Shown: one piece after another, positions 1-12,592 of the stretch | How positions within the stretch are numbered: position 1 is the stretch's first letter | Layout of the letters: every line of letters begins with the position of its first letter | NCBI GenBank assembly: GCA_030248065.1 | Contig: JASAMV010002763.1 | Coordinates: 35,887 to 99,886, forward strand | Reading direction: 5' to 3' | DNA: 64,000 nucleotides | Source of the DNA: Rhynchonema sp. JSB1_4 | Taxonomy: Eukaryota; Nematoda; Chromadorea; Monhysterida; Xyalidae | Notes under the pieces: model-generated | Seen by the model: the letters and a program-made list of their open reading frames with translations, nothing else | Told to the model about the DNA's origin: nothing | Databases searched by the model: none | Position numbers and translations under genes: made by a program

Positions 1-1742
1 TCACGCGCTGCGACCCTGGACATGGCTGCGGTCTTACTTGAAAATAAACGTAATTACTGACACTTGCACATGCTGATGCTAACTAAAAGTTTTGAAGTTG
101 CCCCAAGCACGTTTCTTTCGTGAACATGCAGAGTCACAGTCTCTCTCTGTCTGTGCGACTTGAGGTACATACTGCTTGAACAGAACAGTCCGCGTGTCTT
201 GCTGAATGTTCTTGTGTGAAAATCCGCGCGAACAGAAGGTTCCAGCGCACGATCAGTGTGATCCTCGAATGCGATTACGCGATCTGTATTTTTGAAACAA
301 AAAATGTATTTGTTTCTGCGTCACTACAGGTACTGTATACCACCTGTGTTGCTTCATTACAACCATTAACAAGCACTCGTGGATGTTTGTTTCGTTGTAG
401 CTAAAATTAATTGTATGTGTTTTACATGCTGTACAAACATACAGTATGTATCTCGTATCGTCCATGCCGAAAGGTTATGAAAATGGCAGTCATACTGTAA
501 GAAAACAGCTTCGTTTCAGCGAACCTGCGTAGCGTGCCCAGGCACGAATATACAGTAGGTAGCCGTTTCGATAAAAAAAAGAATGCACCCAAAACTGTAC
601 GCCATGTGCGTGTGAAAGTTTTCGGAACCGCGCCATAAACAAATAATGTGCCTTTATCCCGCACGCTTGATCGAACGAGGGCGCATGTGCGTATTATCCA
701 CGTCAAGTCAAAGCATCTGTGCGTATGTAGCTGCAACGGGAACTCTACCGTGCGATTGTTGGGATGGCGTACACTATAGTATCTAAAAAGTTTAGTGTGG
801 GCGGGTGTGTTATGACCAAAAAGTCGCATCTACGGTACCCAAGATCGAAAACAGCCTCAAGAGATTGCATTTAATCTTGTCAGTCACGCTGCTTTGAAAT
901 GATAGCATTATTACCACGGCCGCACAACATGCGGTTCTTTGATGCTATTTTTGCGCTAAACCCACACCCGCGCCATGACGCGAATAATTTTCGATTATTA
1001 AAATTCCCCTTCGTAGTTTGCTTTCAAAATAGTATGTGTGTATATACTTGCATGGTATGAAACATGGATTTTTGCCGCCTGTTGTTGATGCATACATATG
1101 TACATGCAAATACACACATTTTGTCATTTTAGTAGTCAAGCACTCACACTGAACATGGGCATTTCTTGCAGGAAACGTTCCATAACCCGCTGCTTTGAAA
1201 TTGTTAATTTTGTGATGCAGGATGATATTTAATATCTTGCTTGCATTTCTGTCGCATGAGGGTCAAAGATTTCAAGAACCCGCTATTCTCCAGATGTCAA
1301 GAATCGCTCGACTCTTCAATGTTTTCCCATAGAATCTAATATTCCCTTCACATGAGCAGCTAATGCGAAAAGAGGGAGGCCAAATGAATTTCATGGCACG
1401 CAATTCTCGCCTTCGTACGGGCACACATTCGTAATTTATTCATTGAAGAGTCCCATGTATCCCGTCATTCATAACAAATGTGCACGAAAAAACTGGAGCA
1501 TGATGTCTTGAAATTGTGATTTACCATATACCCCCAGATCTGAGTCCCGGAACGAATGGCTTATTTCTTTTGGCACGGTTTGCTTTGAACAAAGTTTTGT
1601 ATGTAAGTACACATGTACAATACCTGCTTTGTGCAACCTTTTCTTGGAGAGGTAAAGCGCGCTGATAGCACCGTGTAAGCGCGGCTTGAGTGTGTTTTAA
1701 AAGCTGGCCGGTACTCAGAAACTTTGCAAAATGAGCATCGGC

Positions 1743-1880
1743 GGAAAGTTGTTTCGGATGAGTACGTGACAGCTGCGGCACACGCACCACACAACACACG
1801 CAGCAATTTGACACATTGTGCGTTGTGTGGTAGTGTGCCGCAGCTGTCATGTACTCGTCTGAAGTCCGAAACAACTTTCC
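1743..1880. repeat. Imperfect hairpin of about 138 bp
   Basis: The left arm begins GGAAAGTTGTTTCGGA and the right arm ends with its exact reverse complement TCCGAAACAACTTTCC. Between them the arms keep pairing through GTGACAGCTGCGGCACAC against GTGTGCCGCAGCTGTCAT, leaving a loop of about 30 nt. No clear target duplication was seen. It is probably a miniature inverted-repeat element or the core of one. Confidence 0.6.
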
Positions 1881-4194
1881 GTTCATACTGTAATTCATTC
1901 ATACTGTAATTCACAGTTAGCTGCTGCGCTCGAGTTAATTGCAGTTAATTACGACAAAAGTAGCGAACCGAACAAAGCGTGGCACGGCGCAAGTAGTCCA
2001 CACTCCACATAGGTATATGTTTTGATTACCTTCTAGTGCGTGACCATAGTGCCACACACGTCACACGCCAGCCACTTCAACATTATGGGTGGTTGATGGC
2101 ACTCGAATAGCTAGACGCCCTTTCGAAAAGATCAACGTCAGTTTGGGGTCGGTCACGGACGTGTGATTTGGCTACGTCTCTGATTGTGCCTTCGAAAATT
2201 TTTCACATGTACAATATCAAACTCATTTCAGGTATTCATGGACGGTAAGTCCGACGCTGGTTCCCCAGGCCCATCCTGGTGTGTGCCACGTTGCACACCA
2301 AACTCAATCAGTCACCTGTGATGACATGATCGACACAGAGCTATGTACAGTGTCACAGGGTCGCAGTGCCACTTTTGGCCAAAGAAGAATGTCAATATTA
2401 AGAACACACAAATATCTTGTTATTATCACGTTGAAAACGTACTACCGTTCACCAGGTGATCTTTTAGCCAGCTAATTCAGAGAGCGGTCAGATATCTGCA
2501 TGCGGCATACAGTACTTCCTTTGCGGCATGTCGGCTGTGGTCTTCTCACGGCTTCATACTTTATTGGTTACCAAGCAAACCCAACAGCGTGTTTGGAATT
2601 GGCATATTCTTCATGCAGTATTTATTTACAAGCGCGCGCCAGCAGGGTGTGGTGCGCACATTTCTCTGGTTCATTTGGCGGCAATGATATTGTGTTTCTC
2701 CTCTTGCATTGGTCTCAGCTGAAAGCTAACGTTTCGAGCAGTCGGGTACCACTTGAAGAAAGTGGAATACAATACCTATCCAAGGTATAGCTATGTATGT
2801 ACCAAAGTTGAACTCAACAATGTAGGCATGTCGTTGGGACAACCTTCTGGCACACATGAGCGGTGTCGGGTGTATAGTCAATCCATCAGCTCATGACACT
2901 TTTCCTCAGCTGAAAGGCTTGACAGGATCCAGTGCTGTTCCGGTTCCAGTCGGCTTACGAAAAAGAAAAGAAAGAGAAATCGGTTTTTATTTTATTTTTC
3001 TGCGCCGTTTTTTCTGACATTGCTTTGCGGAGGAACAACTTTTCTCAACGGAACCTGAACCTACCAAACAAAAGTGCCTTGAGCCGATGGATGGCCTATA
3101 CGTTCCACCATCACCATGCTTTGATAGTACAACTAAAACTGCCATACACCCAACCCACCGTCGGCAATGTTTTGCCTCGCCGCGCCCGCCCATAATCTGC
3201 TGCGGGCGCAAACCGTGATGTTGTGTTTTGCATTTGGCTTATTTCATGTTTGTTTCAGCGAGACATAGAAAGCCGGGATTCGGCCCAAGCATTCACAGGC
3301 CACATTTGTGTACTTCACGCACAGTCAGGTTCGGTTCACTGCACTTGTGCTTACATACAGTAAATGCTGCTATTGCGCACTCGCGCATGGTCATGAATTT
3401 CGAAGCTCCGTTTTCATCCCTTGCGCACATGAGCTGTATCGTGAATACTCTCTGTTTTCCTATACTCATCGACGTATGTATCTACTATTGTGTTGCTTTT
3501 GTATTTTTATGCTCGGATTATGAGGTGTAAGGCGCTTACGTACAGTTGACCAAATAAGGATCCCAGGCGCGCAGAGCCAGCCAAGACTTCCGGGCCACAC
3601 GCGCTTGAGAACATAGTGTTGCGAAGGACTGGTTTTGTTTTCATCATCACTGTAGTTAGTTTGTGCGTGCAAGTCGGCCCTGCCTCGCATAATTCTTTAA
3701 GGGTCCATGATTTCCATGCCTCTCATCCGAAGAAGTATGTACCATGTTGTGCTCAGGGCTAGGCTGCCACACCAGAATTTCCTGCTCTGTGCTTATCAAA
3801 CTCACTCCAGAAGCAGCAGGCGCGAGCACTTCCGTCCCGCCGTGAACTTCGCGTGCTTTTGCTGATTGATAATTTTGAGGTTATTTTCTTCCCTATTTTG
3901 TTCAACTGCTGCTCTGCACAGCCTACTGACGTGCATGTAGGTATACTGTGATGTTATGCTCAAGTTGAACTGACATCTGTTTTTTTATTTTGAACGGGGT
4001 TTGTTGTGAAGATGTAAATGGCACCGTTTTTCGTCAGGATCTTTGTAGTACAAGCTGTTACCCTGACATGCACATATCTACCAGCAGTCAACTGGACACA
4101 TGCTTCCCAGTAAATTTTCAAAATCACCACCATTTGTTTATTCGGATGCAGCGCAATGCGGTCGGTCTTCAAGATTTTTCATAATCTTGGTCAA

Positions 4195-4475
4195 GTCACG
4201 TCTAAGAGCTCGTGTAGTCATACCGGGAACTGGGCACTTTTCACAACGTTTTCTGTGTAAAATCTGACGAATCAGCGACCGCGACTTGAGTGGCACAGAA
4301 AAATGCTCTTGTCATCAAATCATATCTTCAGTCCAAAAAAGTGTCCAGTTCCAAGTTCACGGTGTGCGTGTCGTCATATCGAGAACCGGGAACTGGAATT
4401 TTGGACATAGAAAAAAATTTAGTCCCCAGTTCCCAGTTCTCGGTGTGACTACAAGCGGCCTTAGCAGGGGGGTGC
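4195..4475. mobile_element. MITE-like element with about 35-bp inverted ends
   Basis: The left end carries GTGTAGTCATACCGGGAACTGG. The right end carries the inverted counterpart CCCAGTTCTCGGTGTGACTAC, followed by AAGCGGCCTTAG. The interior repeats parts of the same GGGAACTGG theme. It encodes no transposase. Exact ends and target duplication are uncertain, so the superfamily is unassigned. Confidence 0.5.
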
Positions 4476-4869
4476 CAACAAGGATTTTTATGATCGAGTA
4501 CTGGGAATTTTAATGGCTAAAATTTACCGCAAAGAAATAAAAGGGTGTCTGCCAGACTCGCCTGCAGAATTAGGTTACATACATGTACATACATAGCTCA
4601 TTCAGTTATAATAACTAATATGATTAAAATGTGATTAACAACGCCTCGACCGACGTTTCAGAAACAAATTAATATAATAGCTTTACGGTCTGACCGACAT
4701 TAAACTTTCGGCGCTCGAGAAGAGGATCAGCAATGCGTGATTAACGGTGGGACAGAATCGAAGAAAACGCACTCCAACACAAACCGCCGTTTGTTTTGAG
4801 CACTCGAGCAACTCGCCAATCGAAATTACAACTTGTGTGACTGAAGCACACAATCAGTGAAACATCAAC

Positions 4870-7800
4870 ATGTCAATGAAAATGTTCATGCCGAGCATTG
4901 TCAATGACGCGTGGAAACAGGTCGATAACGCCATCACGGCTGCCGTTAAATTCGGTGAGCATCGTAGGGGTAAATTTTGGAGCATTCTTTATCAAACTTG
5001 AAGGCAAGTGGAACGAAAAAGGCTGCCATGCTTGGACCACGAGGCAAATCAATTGCCTTGCTGGAGTATCGTTTTCTGGACCAAGCGGAGCACCGATTTC
5101 TATAACCTGCGCGAAAGTTGTTCCCCTGCACTTCGTGAAAAACTTCTTGCGGTGCTCCTACCTAGTTAAAAGTGTTCCATCCAACTCCATCGCAAAGTGC
5201 AGTCAAACCAAAATTGCATTTGTTTTGCCGCGTCCAATCGTAGTCGCCGTGTCTGCCTTTGGAGCCTTTATGAATTTCATATCACATTTAGCGATTTTTT
5301 CGACCAGTAGACCACTCAATTCCTTTATTCGATTTGCCAGCCAAAGGCCTGTGCACATACGAGATCACAGTGACGACGGGTGACAAGCGCGGTGCGGGCA
5401 CGGATGCGAATGTTGCGATCACGATATACGGAGTGAATGGCGACAGTGGCAAACAGGAACTGAAAGCAAAGTTCAAGAACTTGTTTGAACGCGGCCAAAG
5501 CGATTCGTTCGAGATCGAATGCCAGAATCTAGGTTGGTTGATTTCAGTGATTTATTCAGTGCTGTTGTTTAATTTTTATGCTTATTGTTCGACAAAGTTT
5601 ATTGACTTGCTAGATTCAATGAGTGATTAAGTTAATCTTTTGTTTTACTACGTAAGTTGTTAATCGAACAATCTTATACGCTGGTTGTTCCACTGCTTCG
5701 TTTAGCTGATAAAAATATGTTGGTTTGATCCAATCAATTCAATCATTCAATCCTTCACTGATTGAAATCATTTATGACTAAGATTTGATTCAGTTATTCA
5801 TGGGATGATTGGGTGTTTTAATTTACAAATTGATAGAATTACCCATTCATTAATATGTATCAATTAATCGGGGCATGCGCGGTAGCAAAAATTTTCACTG
5901 GCCAGTAATTCCACAACAAAGCACCGATGGTGTCAATATTTTACCACAAGGTGCCTTAGGCTACCCTACATACATCTGCGTTCAAAATTTGACGTTGATC
6001 GGTACCGGCTTTGTGGAGTTACGGTACCCAACGCCTCTCAAAAAGTGCAAAAACGTTCTTCTTCTTTCTTTCTTTCTTTTTTCCGGCAAAATGTTCGTCC
6101 AAAACTCAGGGATACATCGGACGGAAAATCTGCCGCGGTACCGGGGGTTTTGAAGGTCGAGAAACTCGGTGGTGACATTGGTTTTTGGATCCAGTACTTT
6201 TCGGATCATAAAGACAGTGCGTGCGGTATATAGGTTTTCGGGGTCGAGAAATCTAATGGTGGCATTGGCTTTTCAATCCAGAGCTCTTCGGAACTAGAAC
6301 TGGAACTGGAACCGGAACTCAATATTTAGCCATGCTAATAAGTCGCACAATACTGGTCTAATCATAAAGACAGTGCGTGCGGTATATAGGTTTTCGGGGT
6401 CGAAAAATCTAATGGTGACATTGGCTTTTGAATCCGGAGCTCTTCGGAACCAGAACCGGAACTGGAACCGGAACTCAATATTTAGCAATGCAATTAAGCC
6501 GCACAATACTGCTCTGATCATGAAGCCAGTGGGTGCGGAACACAGGTTCTCAGGGTCGAGATATCTAATGGTGACATTGGTTTGTGAATCTGGAGCCCTT
6601 CGGAGCCAGAACCGGAACTGGAACCGGAACTCAGTATTTATCAAGCAAATAAGTCGCACAATACTGGTCTGATCATAAAGACAGTGCGTGCGGTATATAG
6701 GTTTTCGGGATCGAGAAATCTAATGGTGACATTAGTTTTTAAATCCGGAACTTTTTGGAGTCAGAACCGGAACTAGAACCGGAACTCAAAACTGATTCAC
6801 GTGAATAAACAACACAATACTGCCCTGATCATGAAGAAAGGGGGGTGATATATAGGTTTTCGGGGTCGAGAAATCTAATGGCGACACTGGTTTTTGAATC
6901 CGGAGCTCTCCGGAGCCAGAACCGAGACTGGAACCGGAACTCAGTACTTATCCACGCAAATAAGTCGCACAATACTGGCCTGATCATAACGACAGTGCGT
7001 GCGGTATATAGGTTTTCGGAGTCAAGAAACCCAACGGTGGCATTGGTTTTTAAATCTGGAACATTTCGGAGCCAGAACCGGAACTAGAACCGGAACTCAG
7101 ATTTGATCAATGCGAATAAATAGTGTCATAGTGATCTGATCTCCAATTATGTGTCAGCTGTTTATGTTTCTGGGATCGGGGAATCCGATGGTGACATCGC
7201 TTTTTTAGCTCTGACTTGATTGAGGCGTGAAACAGTAACATGAATACAGTCAAACCATCACAAGGTGAACCTCTAAATATTGAATTTCTCTGTATAGTGA
7301 ACGAATTATCAGTGTGATCATACGTATTTTCCGTCAACCGAACGAGAAAATGCGCTTACTCGATATAAAACAAAAATACAAGAAGAAAAATGGCTGCTGT
7401 CGCGCGGCAAGAATCAGGATATGGTTCTCGATATCATGCTGGTCGCATATAAAACACCTATACAAGATTGTTTACTCCCCCAAAGTAAAAAAATATCAGT
7501 GATTACGCACAGGAGCAAAAGGCGACTAAAAACATCACCGAAACAGAAGAAAAGCTTATTTGCCAAAAAATGAACAGGAGTTAGAAAGAGGCATTGCATT
7601 CCATTTGAAAAGTGAATTAAAAAGCGATACGGCATCAATGAACCATATTGCGGCCAACGCATGATCGTTTTACTCACTCTTTATGCCGTTACTAGTACGA
7701 ATCGAACTTGTGACAGCTTGCCGTCGTCGCCTCGTTGCGCTATTGGCCGCAATATGGTTCCTTGCTGGCGTATAGCTTTTTAATTCACTTTTCAAATGGA

Positions 7801-8339
7801 ATGCAATGCCTCTTTCTAAATCCTGTTCATTTTTTGACAAATAAGCTTTTCTTTTGTTTCGGTGATGTTTTTAGTCGCCTTTTGCTCCTGTGCGTAATCA
7901 CTAATATTTTTTTGCTTTGGGGGAGTAAACAATCTTGTATAGGTGTTTTATATGCGACCAGCATGATATCGAGAACCATATCCTGATTCTTGCCGCGCGA
8001 CAGCAGGCATTTTTCTTCTTGTATATCAATTGGTTGATATATAAACATATTCTTTGGTGATTGAACATTCAATGCAATCATCCACTGATTTGATTCATCG
8101 AACAATTAATCGAGTCGTCGATCAACTCTTCGTTTTTTTACAGTGATTGACTCATTGCAGGCGAAATCGAGCGCATCGAGATCGAACACGATGGCAGCGG
8201 TTTCGGTGCTGGTTGGTACGTCGAACGTGTCGTTGTGACCAATCAACGGTCGGGCAAAACGTACAAATTCCCGTGTGATCAGTGGCTCGACCCAAAGAAG
8301 GGCGATTGTAAGACGAAGCGAGAACTGTTTCCCGTTTAA
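4870..8339 (+). CDS. Single PLAT-domain protein, 3 exons
   Basis: Proposed join 4870-4954, 5341-5532, 8161-8339 (about 151 residues). Phases agree at both junctions. Exon 1 starts [16 protein letters not shown]. Exon 2 gives the first half of a PLAT/LH2 domain ([19 protein letters not shown]). Exon 3 gives the second half ([15 protein letters not shown], then [11 protein letters not shown]) and ends [13 protein letters not shown]. PLAT domains are beta-sandwiches that bind membranes or proteins. The layout matches the repeat units of the six-PLAT gene at 14498-19103. This could be its own small gene, or a 5' part of that gene whose donor I missed; the in-frame stop right at the domain end favours the former. 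Exon 1 rests only on phase and splice signals. The 2.6-kb second intron carries satellite and foldback DNA. Confidence 0.65.
6090..7200. repeat. Tandem satellite, period about 155 bp
   Basis: The phrase GGTTTTCGGGGTCGAGAAAT and variants recurs near 6233, 6388, 6543, 6698, 6855, 7011 and 7167, a period of 155-157 bp. Each unit also carries a GAACCGGAACTGGAACC block and ATAAGTCGCACAATACTG. The units are diverged, so this is an old array. It lies inside the second intron of the one-domain PLAT gene. Confidence 0.85.
7376..8022. mobile_element. Foldback element, about 285-bp arms
   Basis: Arms 7376-7661 and 7738-8022 are near-identical inverted copies around a spacer of about 76 bp. The same predicted peptide therefore appears on opposite strands of the two arms. 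There is no transposase. It sits just downstream of the satellite in the same PLAT intron and ends about 140 bp before the acceptor at 8160. Confidence 0.85.
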
Positions 8340-8828
8340 AATCAATGTCGGAAAATCACATGAATAATCGCCCAAAATCTTATCATGATATGTACTAAAA
8401 TTATCACCATTCAGAATCTGAATCAAATTTGCTGTTTTGCGCAGTTTCGCTGATGTGTTTTCATACATTCCAAAACTCGTCGCTCCGTTACCCGTTCCGC
8501 TGTATCTTCTGTTTCACAATTATTCGTCATTCTTTCCAATGTGATAATCGCATGGCATGTAATTGTGGTGGAATCACACGGTCCTGACACCGTTTTCACG
8601 TAGTGTTTAAAAACGTATAGAATTTGTTGTTAGTAAAGTAGGAGATCCGTTTAGACAAAACAACATTCGTTACACAAGAGAGGATATTTTGAGAAATGTC
8701 AAGAAACGTCACCATATTAGGCTCACAAACCTGACCCATATTCGCGTGAAAAACATATGTATCAACGTAAGAGAGAAAATGTGGACAATTGTCTTCAGTG
8801 AATGAAAATATGATAGACAGTACACGCT

Positions 8829-10157
8829 ATTTTAAAGGTGCTGGTCAACAACCCATCGACTTCGTTTAATCTTGGAGGCAGTGCACCTGAACAAAGGTGG
8901 AATATCGTGTTACTCGACCCTGACTTGGGGAGTCGATTGGTTGCTTCCTGATGTTTCACGGCCGGGTTGAAGTTTGCCCCTCAGTGAAAAAATGCAAAAA
9001 TTTTGCCGGGTTTCCGTGGAAAGGACAATTCGCGGCAACATTTAATAATTTCAGAATATCAAGCACCAACATTTACAGTTCCGGGTGCAATTCTAGGCTG
9101 GAAGTTGAAGTCGCGTGCACGCGCGTGCACGCGGCGTGCACGCGCGTGCACGCGACTTCCTAGTGCTAAAACATAGGGAGCGCACGCCAGCGCACGCGCA
9201 AAACCTCGCGTGCACGCGCGTGCACGCGAAGTTACTTCGACTTTTGCCTATACTTTGCACTGTTTCGCACGCGCGTGCACGCGACTTCAACTTTCAGCCT
9301 AGAATTGCACCCGGTACTGTACTTCATCAGTATGATGTACGGCTTTGCAGGAAACAGCTTGTATCCTGAAGGAGAAGTCATTTAGTTCCAAAAACCTGGT
9401 GTTTTTTGGTCACCGTTTTCTTCGCCGATAATTTTAAGCATCTGCGATTGACCAGCAAATGTGTTGATCAGACACAAAAATCCTCTAATTACTGTGTACA
9501 TAACCTGTGCTTTTGAGTTCTTTGCACCAAATACAGCTAACGCAATAATTCGGACAACATGCGCAAGTCGGTCATTATGGGCGTGCGCGACCCCAAAAAA
9601 GACAAAACATTTTTGAGTGCTCGAATCTGCACGTTGTTTTTGAGCGCGCGTGCTGATAATGACCGACTTGCGCATGTTGTCCGAATTATTGTATTAGCTG
9701 TGTTTGGTGCAGAGAACTCAAAAGCACAGGGTTATATACACAGTAATTAGAGGATTTTTGTGTCCGATCAACACATTTGCTGGTCAATCGCAGATGCTTA
9801 AAATTATCGGCGAAGAAAACGGTGACCAAAAAACACCAGGTTTTTGGAACTAAATGTTTTCTCGTTTAGGATGCAAGCTGTTTCCTGCAAAGCCGTATAT
9901 CATACCGATGAAATAAATGTTTGTGCTTGATATTCTGAAATTCTTAAACGTCGCCGTGAATTGTGCTTTCCACGGGAAGCCGGCATAACTTTTGCATTTT
10001 TTCACTGAGGGGCAAACTTTAACCTGGCCGTGAAACATCAGGAAGCAACGAATAGACTCTCCAAGTCAGTGTCGAGTAACACGATATCCCACCCTTTTTG
10101 ATGCGCACTGCCCCCAAGATTAAGCGAGGTCGATGGGTTGTTGACCAGCAGCTTTAA
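8829..10157. mobile_element. Large foldback element with about 0.5-kb arms
   Basis: The left arm runs from about 8829 (GTGCTGGTCAACAACCCATC) and the right arm ends near 10157 with its inverse. The centre lies near 9620-9640. Matching inverted blocks include the GGTTGCTTCCTGATGTTTCA segment, CCAAAAAACACCAGG and CAACATGCGCAAGTCGGTCAT. The left arm is longer by one 244-bp nested insertion (9076-9319). Several short in-frame stretches occur, but none resembles a transposase. Confidence 0.85.
9076..9319. mobile_element. TA-flanked MITE, Tc1/mariner-like ends
   Basis: The element starts CAGTTCCGGGTGCAATTC and ends with the inverse, with TA on both sides (9074-9075 and 9320-9321). The interior is rich in GCGTGCACGCGCGTGCACGC and is itself palindromic. 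A second copy of the family is at 32434-32622. CAGT termini with TA duplication are typical of the Tc1/mariner superfamily. The opposite arm of the surrounding foldback keeps the empty site with one TA. Confidence 0.85.
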
Positions 10158-10571
10158 GCATAGATTATTTAAACTCGTTTGATATCGGTGTTCGAGGAGA
10201 AATTGGTCAGTGAAAGCAAAAAACACGAACCACAAACAGACGATCAAAATAAACAAAGATAAAGGTATGTACATACTGTAGATGAAATGAGATCATTCAA
10301 GTATGTATATAACCAGAGAGCGTCGTTTCAGACAATCATTTATGTATCACATGCAGACATGTTTCAGAAAATGATGAACATTCAAAAAAAAACTGACGTG
10401 AGACGGTTGTGGAGGAGAGGCGATGAAAATTTCGTCGCCGAACGCGGCAAGAACGTTATAGATAGGATAGGCAATTCATAAAGTGGGAAAAGCTCAGTTT
10501 ACAGTTCTGTTTCTGCCTCTTTCCTATGGCCATCTGCCACCAGCGGTGAATTCGCTGTGTGCGAACTTGTT

Positions 10572-12592
10572 TTACGGGTCTGAAAGTTCATTAGTTTCAA
10601 TCATTGAGTTTACCGTCAATTTTACCAATCGTAGGCAGCTCACCACAGTCGCGCCAGTTGAGCGTGTATTTTTCGGGTTTCGAACGGGCTGACTTTTCGG
10701 ATCGGCTTTTCGATAGAACACAATCCAATTGGTGGCGCAATGCACAGCCAACAGCACCACACTCACCTCGGTGCCGTACGTGCGAACGGTGTACCTGGGT
10801 AATTGGTGGTTACAGTCGACCACCTTGAATTGATTGGACGAGACCACCGCATGCTCGTGAATTATGCATTCAATGTACATAAAACAAACAAGTGGCAGTT
10901 CATAACGTGACGGCTGATCAAAGGCCTCAGGATCAATCTGATAAATACCGTAATATTCTTCGGCTCGTTATCACAAAAGTTCAATATCAAAATCAACGAA
11001 TGTTTCACAGACCACGTCTTCGCAGCCTCACTCGAATCATTGGTGGCCAACCACGTGTTCATCACTGCAATTATGACAACCAACGAATTGCAGATCAGAT
11101 ACTTCATGTTTAGCAGCTGAAACTTTGGTGTACTTTGATTTCAGGCGTGCATTCGATTATCATCTTAGAATCTAATAGGCAGGCCTAAAATTAGGTTTAA
11201 TGTCAAATCAGGGTTTAGGTTTCAACTGGGCCGCATCGATCCTCACCGTCAAACAGTAGACGGCTCGACGCGACACGCCCCGTTGCGACAGACGCTGTTG
11301 ACTGCTGGACAGATGCAGTGTGAACACGGTGACAGCGATTAGGAACAGACAAGGTGTGGGACAGTGGAACACCAGGAACGGAATAAGCAGCAACGCTGGA
11401 AACAGTAACGATTAAATTAGGGCGTAATACCGTAACAAAGTGACAACTGCTTAACAATCACGCAAACCATCAATCGCCGTGCGTTCGTGTTCCTTGTGTG
11501 GATTCATCAAATGCAACGATGTCTCGTTAGAGCCTGTAAAGCAACTTTGAACAGAAACTGTACCGATTAAACGTCGAAATTTTGTCAAAACACTTCCTCA
11601 ACTACTCAGGATAAGACGCCCATACTGCGCTACGCACCCGGCACTTTACAGCGATAGACCCAATCGAGCGCCCACGGTTGACCGACAATCAACATGAACG
11701 CAACCACCAGCACGAACATGAAGATGGCACGCACCGAAAATCGATGGCACATGCCCTTGACGTGCAGGGGGCGCCACACCGCCACCAACCTACACTGTTG
11801 GTAAGGATACAATAAATTGGTGTGTCGTTATTAAACTGGGGACCGTAGCCACATTGAGGGCTTGGTAACGAGCAGTTGACATGAACTTGTAATGTTGATT
11901 TGCAAAACATTATGGTCATGTTGGTCACAAGATGACCAGTGAGAGTAACCAACCGTTCGCCGCTCAAGATCACAATCTGCCAGTGCGCGCCGATGCACGC
12001 GATTCGCTGCAGAGGACGAGTCAGGAACAGAAACGGTGCCCAAAAGTAGCCGTACACGCCAACACTGACACCCAAGCCACCGATCGACTGGAAATTGGCA
12101 ATCTTGAAGTATACCTACAATTACCTAAACCCAAAAACAGCTGGCCCTTTTCTCTTCTACCTGAAAATAGCGCACGAATCCGTTGCTGGCGAATGTCGTC
12201 CACAACACCACAATGTCCCAGAATGCGATGGTCTTCAGATATTCACCAAAACGTTGCGGCGGATCTGAGTATATGCGCAGCGCTCGGAACAGGAACCAGT
12301 ACCCGAACGTGCCTGGCAAGAAAATAAAATTTTCGACTTGTGATGTGGATTTTCCTTTCAACCAATTTGTGAGCGAATCTACAGTAACAGCAACATCACC
12401 AATAACGGCCAACATCGGCACCAAGAACACATTCAGTCCGATCACGAAGTAACTGAGTACCACCGATGTTTGGTCGGGTACCACATTGAGAGCAGGCCGA
12501 TCGACCACTCCACATGTCGCCAGTGACTCCATTGCTCTCTGCAAAGGTGATGCATGTAAAACAAAGAAGGCGTTCCCTGAATTTTGCGCCAT
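10572..12592 (-). CDS. Multipass membrane protein, family not recognised
   Basis: The start is ATG at 12592. Exons read in order: MAQNSGNAFFV... with hydrophobic VVLSYFVIGLNVFLVPMLA; TFGYWFLFRALRIYSDPPQR; FQSIGGLGVSVGVYGYFWAP; a segment with VRAIFMFVLVVAFMLIVGQP; LLLIPFLVFHCPTPCLFLIA; NMKYLICNSLVVIIAVMNTW; and a final mostly soluble segment ending MIETNELSDP-stop at 10572. At least five to seven membrane spans are expected. Exons are joined by plausible GT-AG signals with conserved phase in the first part; the last two junctions are weaker. It lies on the opposite strand between the one-domain and six-domain PLAT genes. I compared it mentally with NRF-6 acyltransferases, lipase maturation factors and MBOAT proteins and could not assign it. 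Confidence 0.55.

Larger units (their letters stand above)
1..4869. other. Gene-free stretch with repeats
   Basis: I see no exon series with splice signals and protein-like composition here. Open frames are short and overlap on both strands. The stretch does hold two inverted-repeat structures, listed separately (1743-1880 and about 4195-4475). Promoter or distal regulatory DNA for the PLAT gene starting near 4870 could lie here, but no specific element is recognisable. Confidence 0.5.

Noticed and set aside
7414..7986. Two ORFs encoding the same peptide on opposite strands
   Set aside because: They are the inverted arms of a foldback element, not paralogous genes.
9093..9290. ORF rich in ARVHARARACT repeats
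   Set aside because: It is translation of the GCGTGCACGC palindromic interior of the MITE; both strands are open for the same reason.
9076..9319. CRISPR-like short repeats (GCGTGCACGCGCGTGCACGC)
   Set aside because: Repeats are overlapping palindromes without unique spacers and lie within a eukaryotic MITE.
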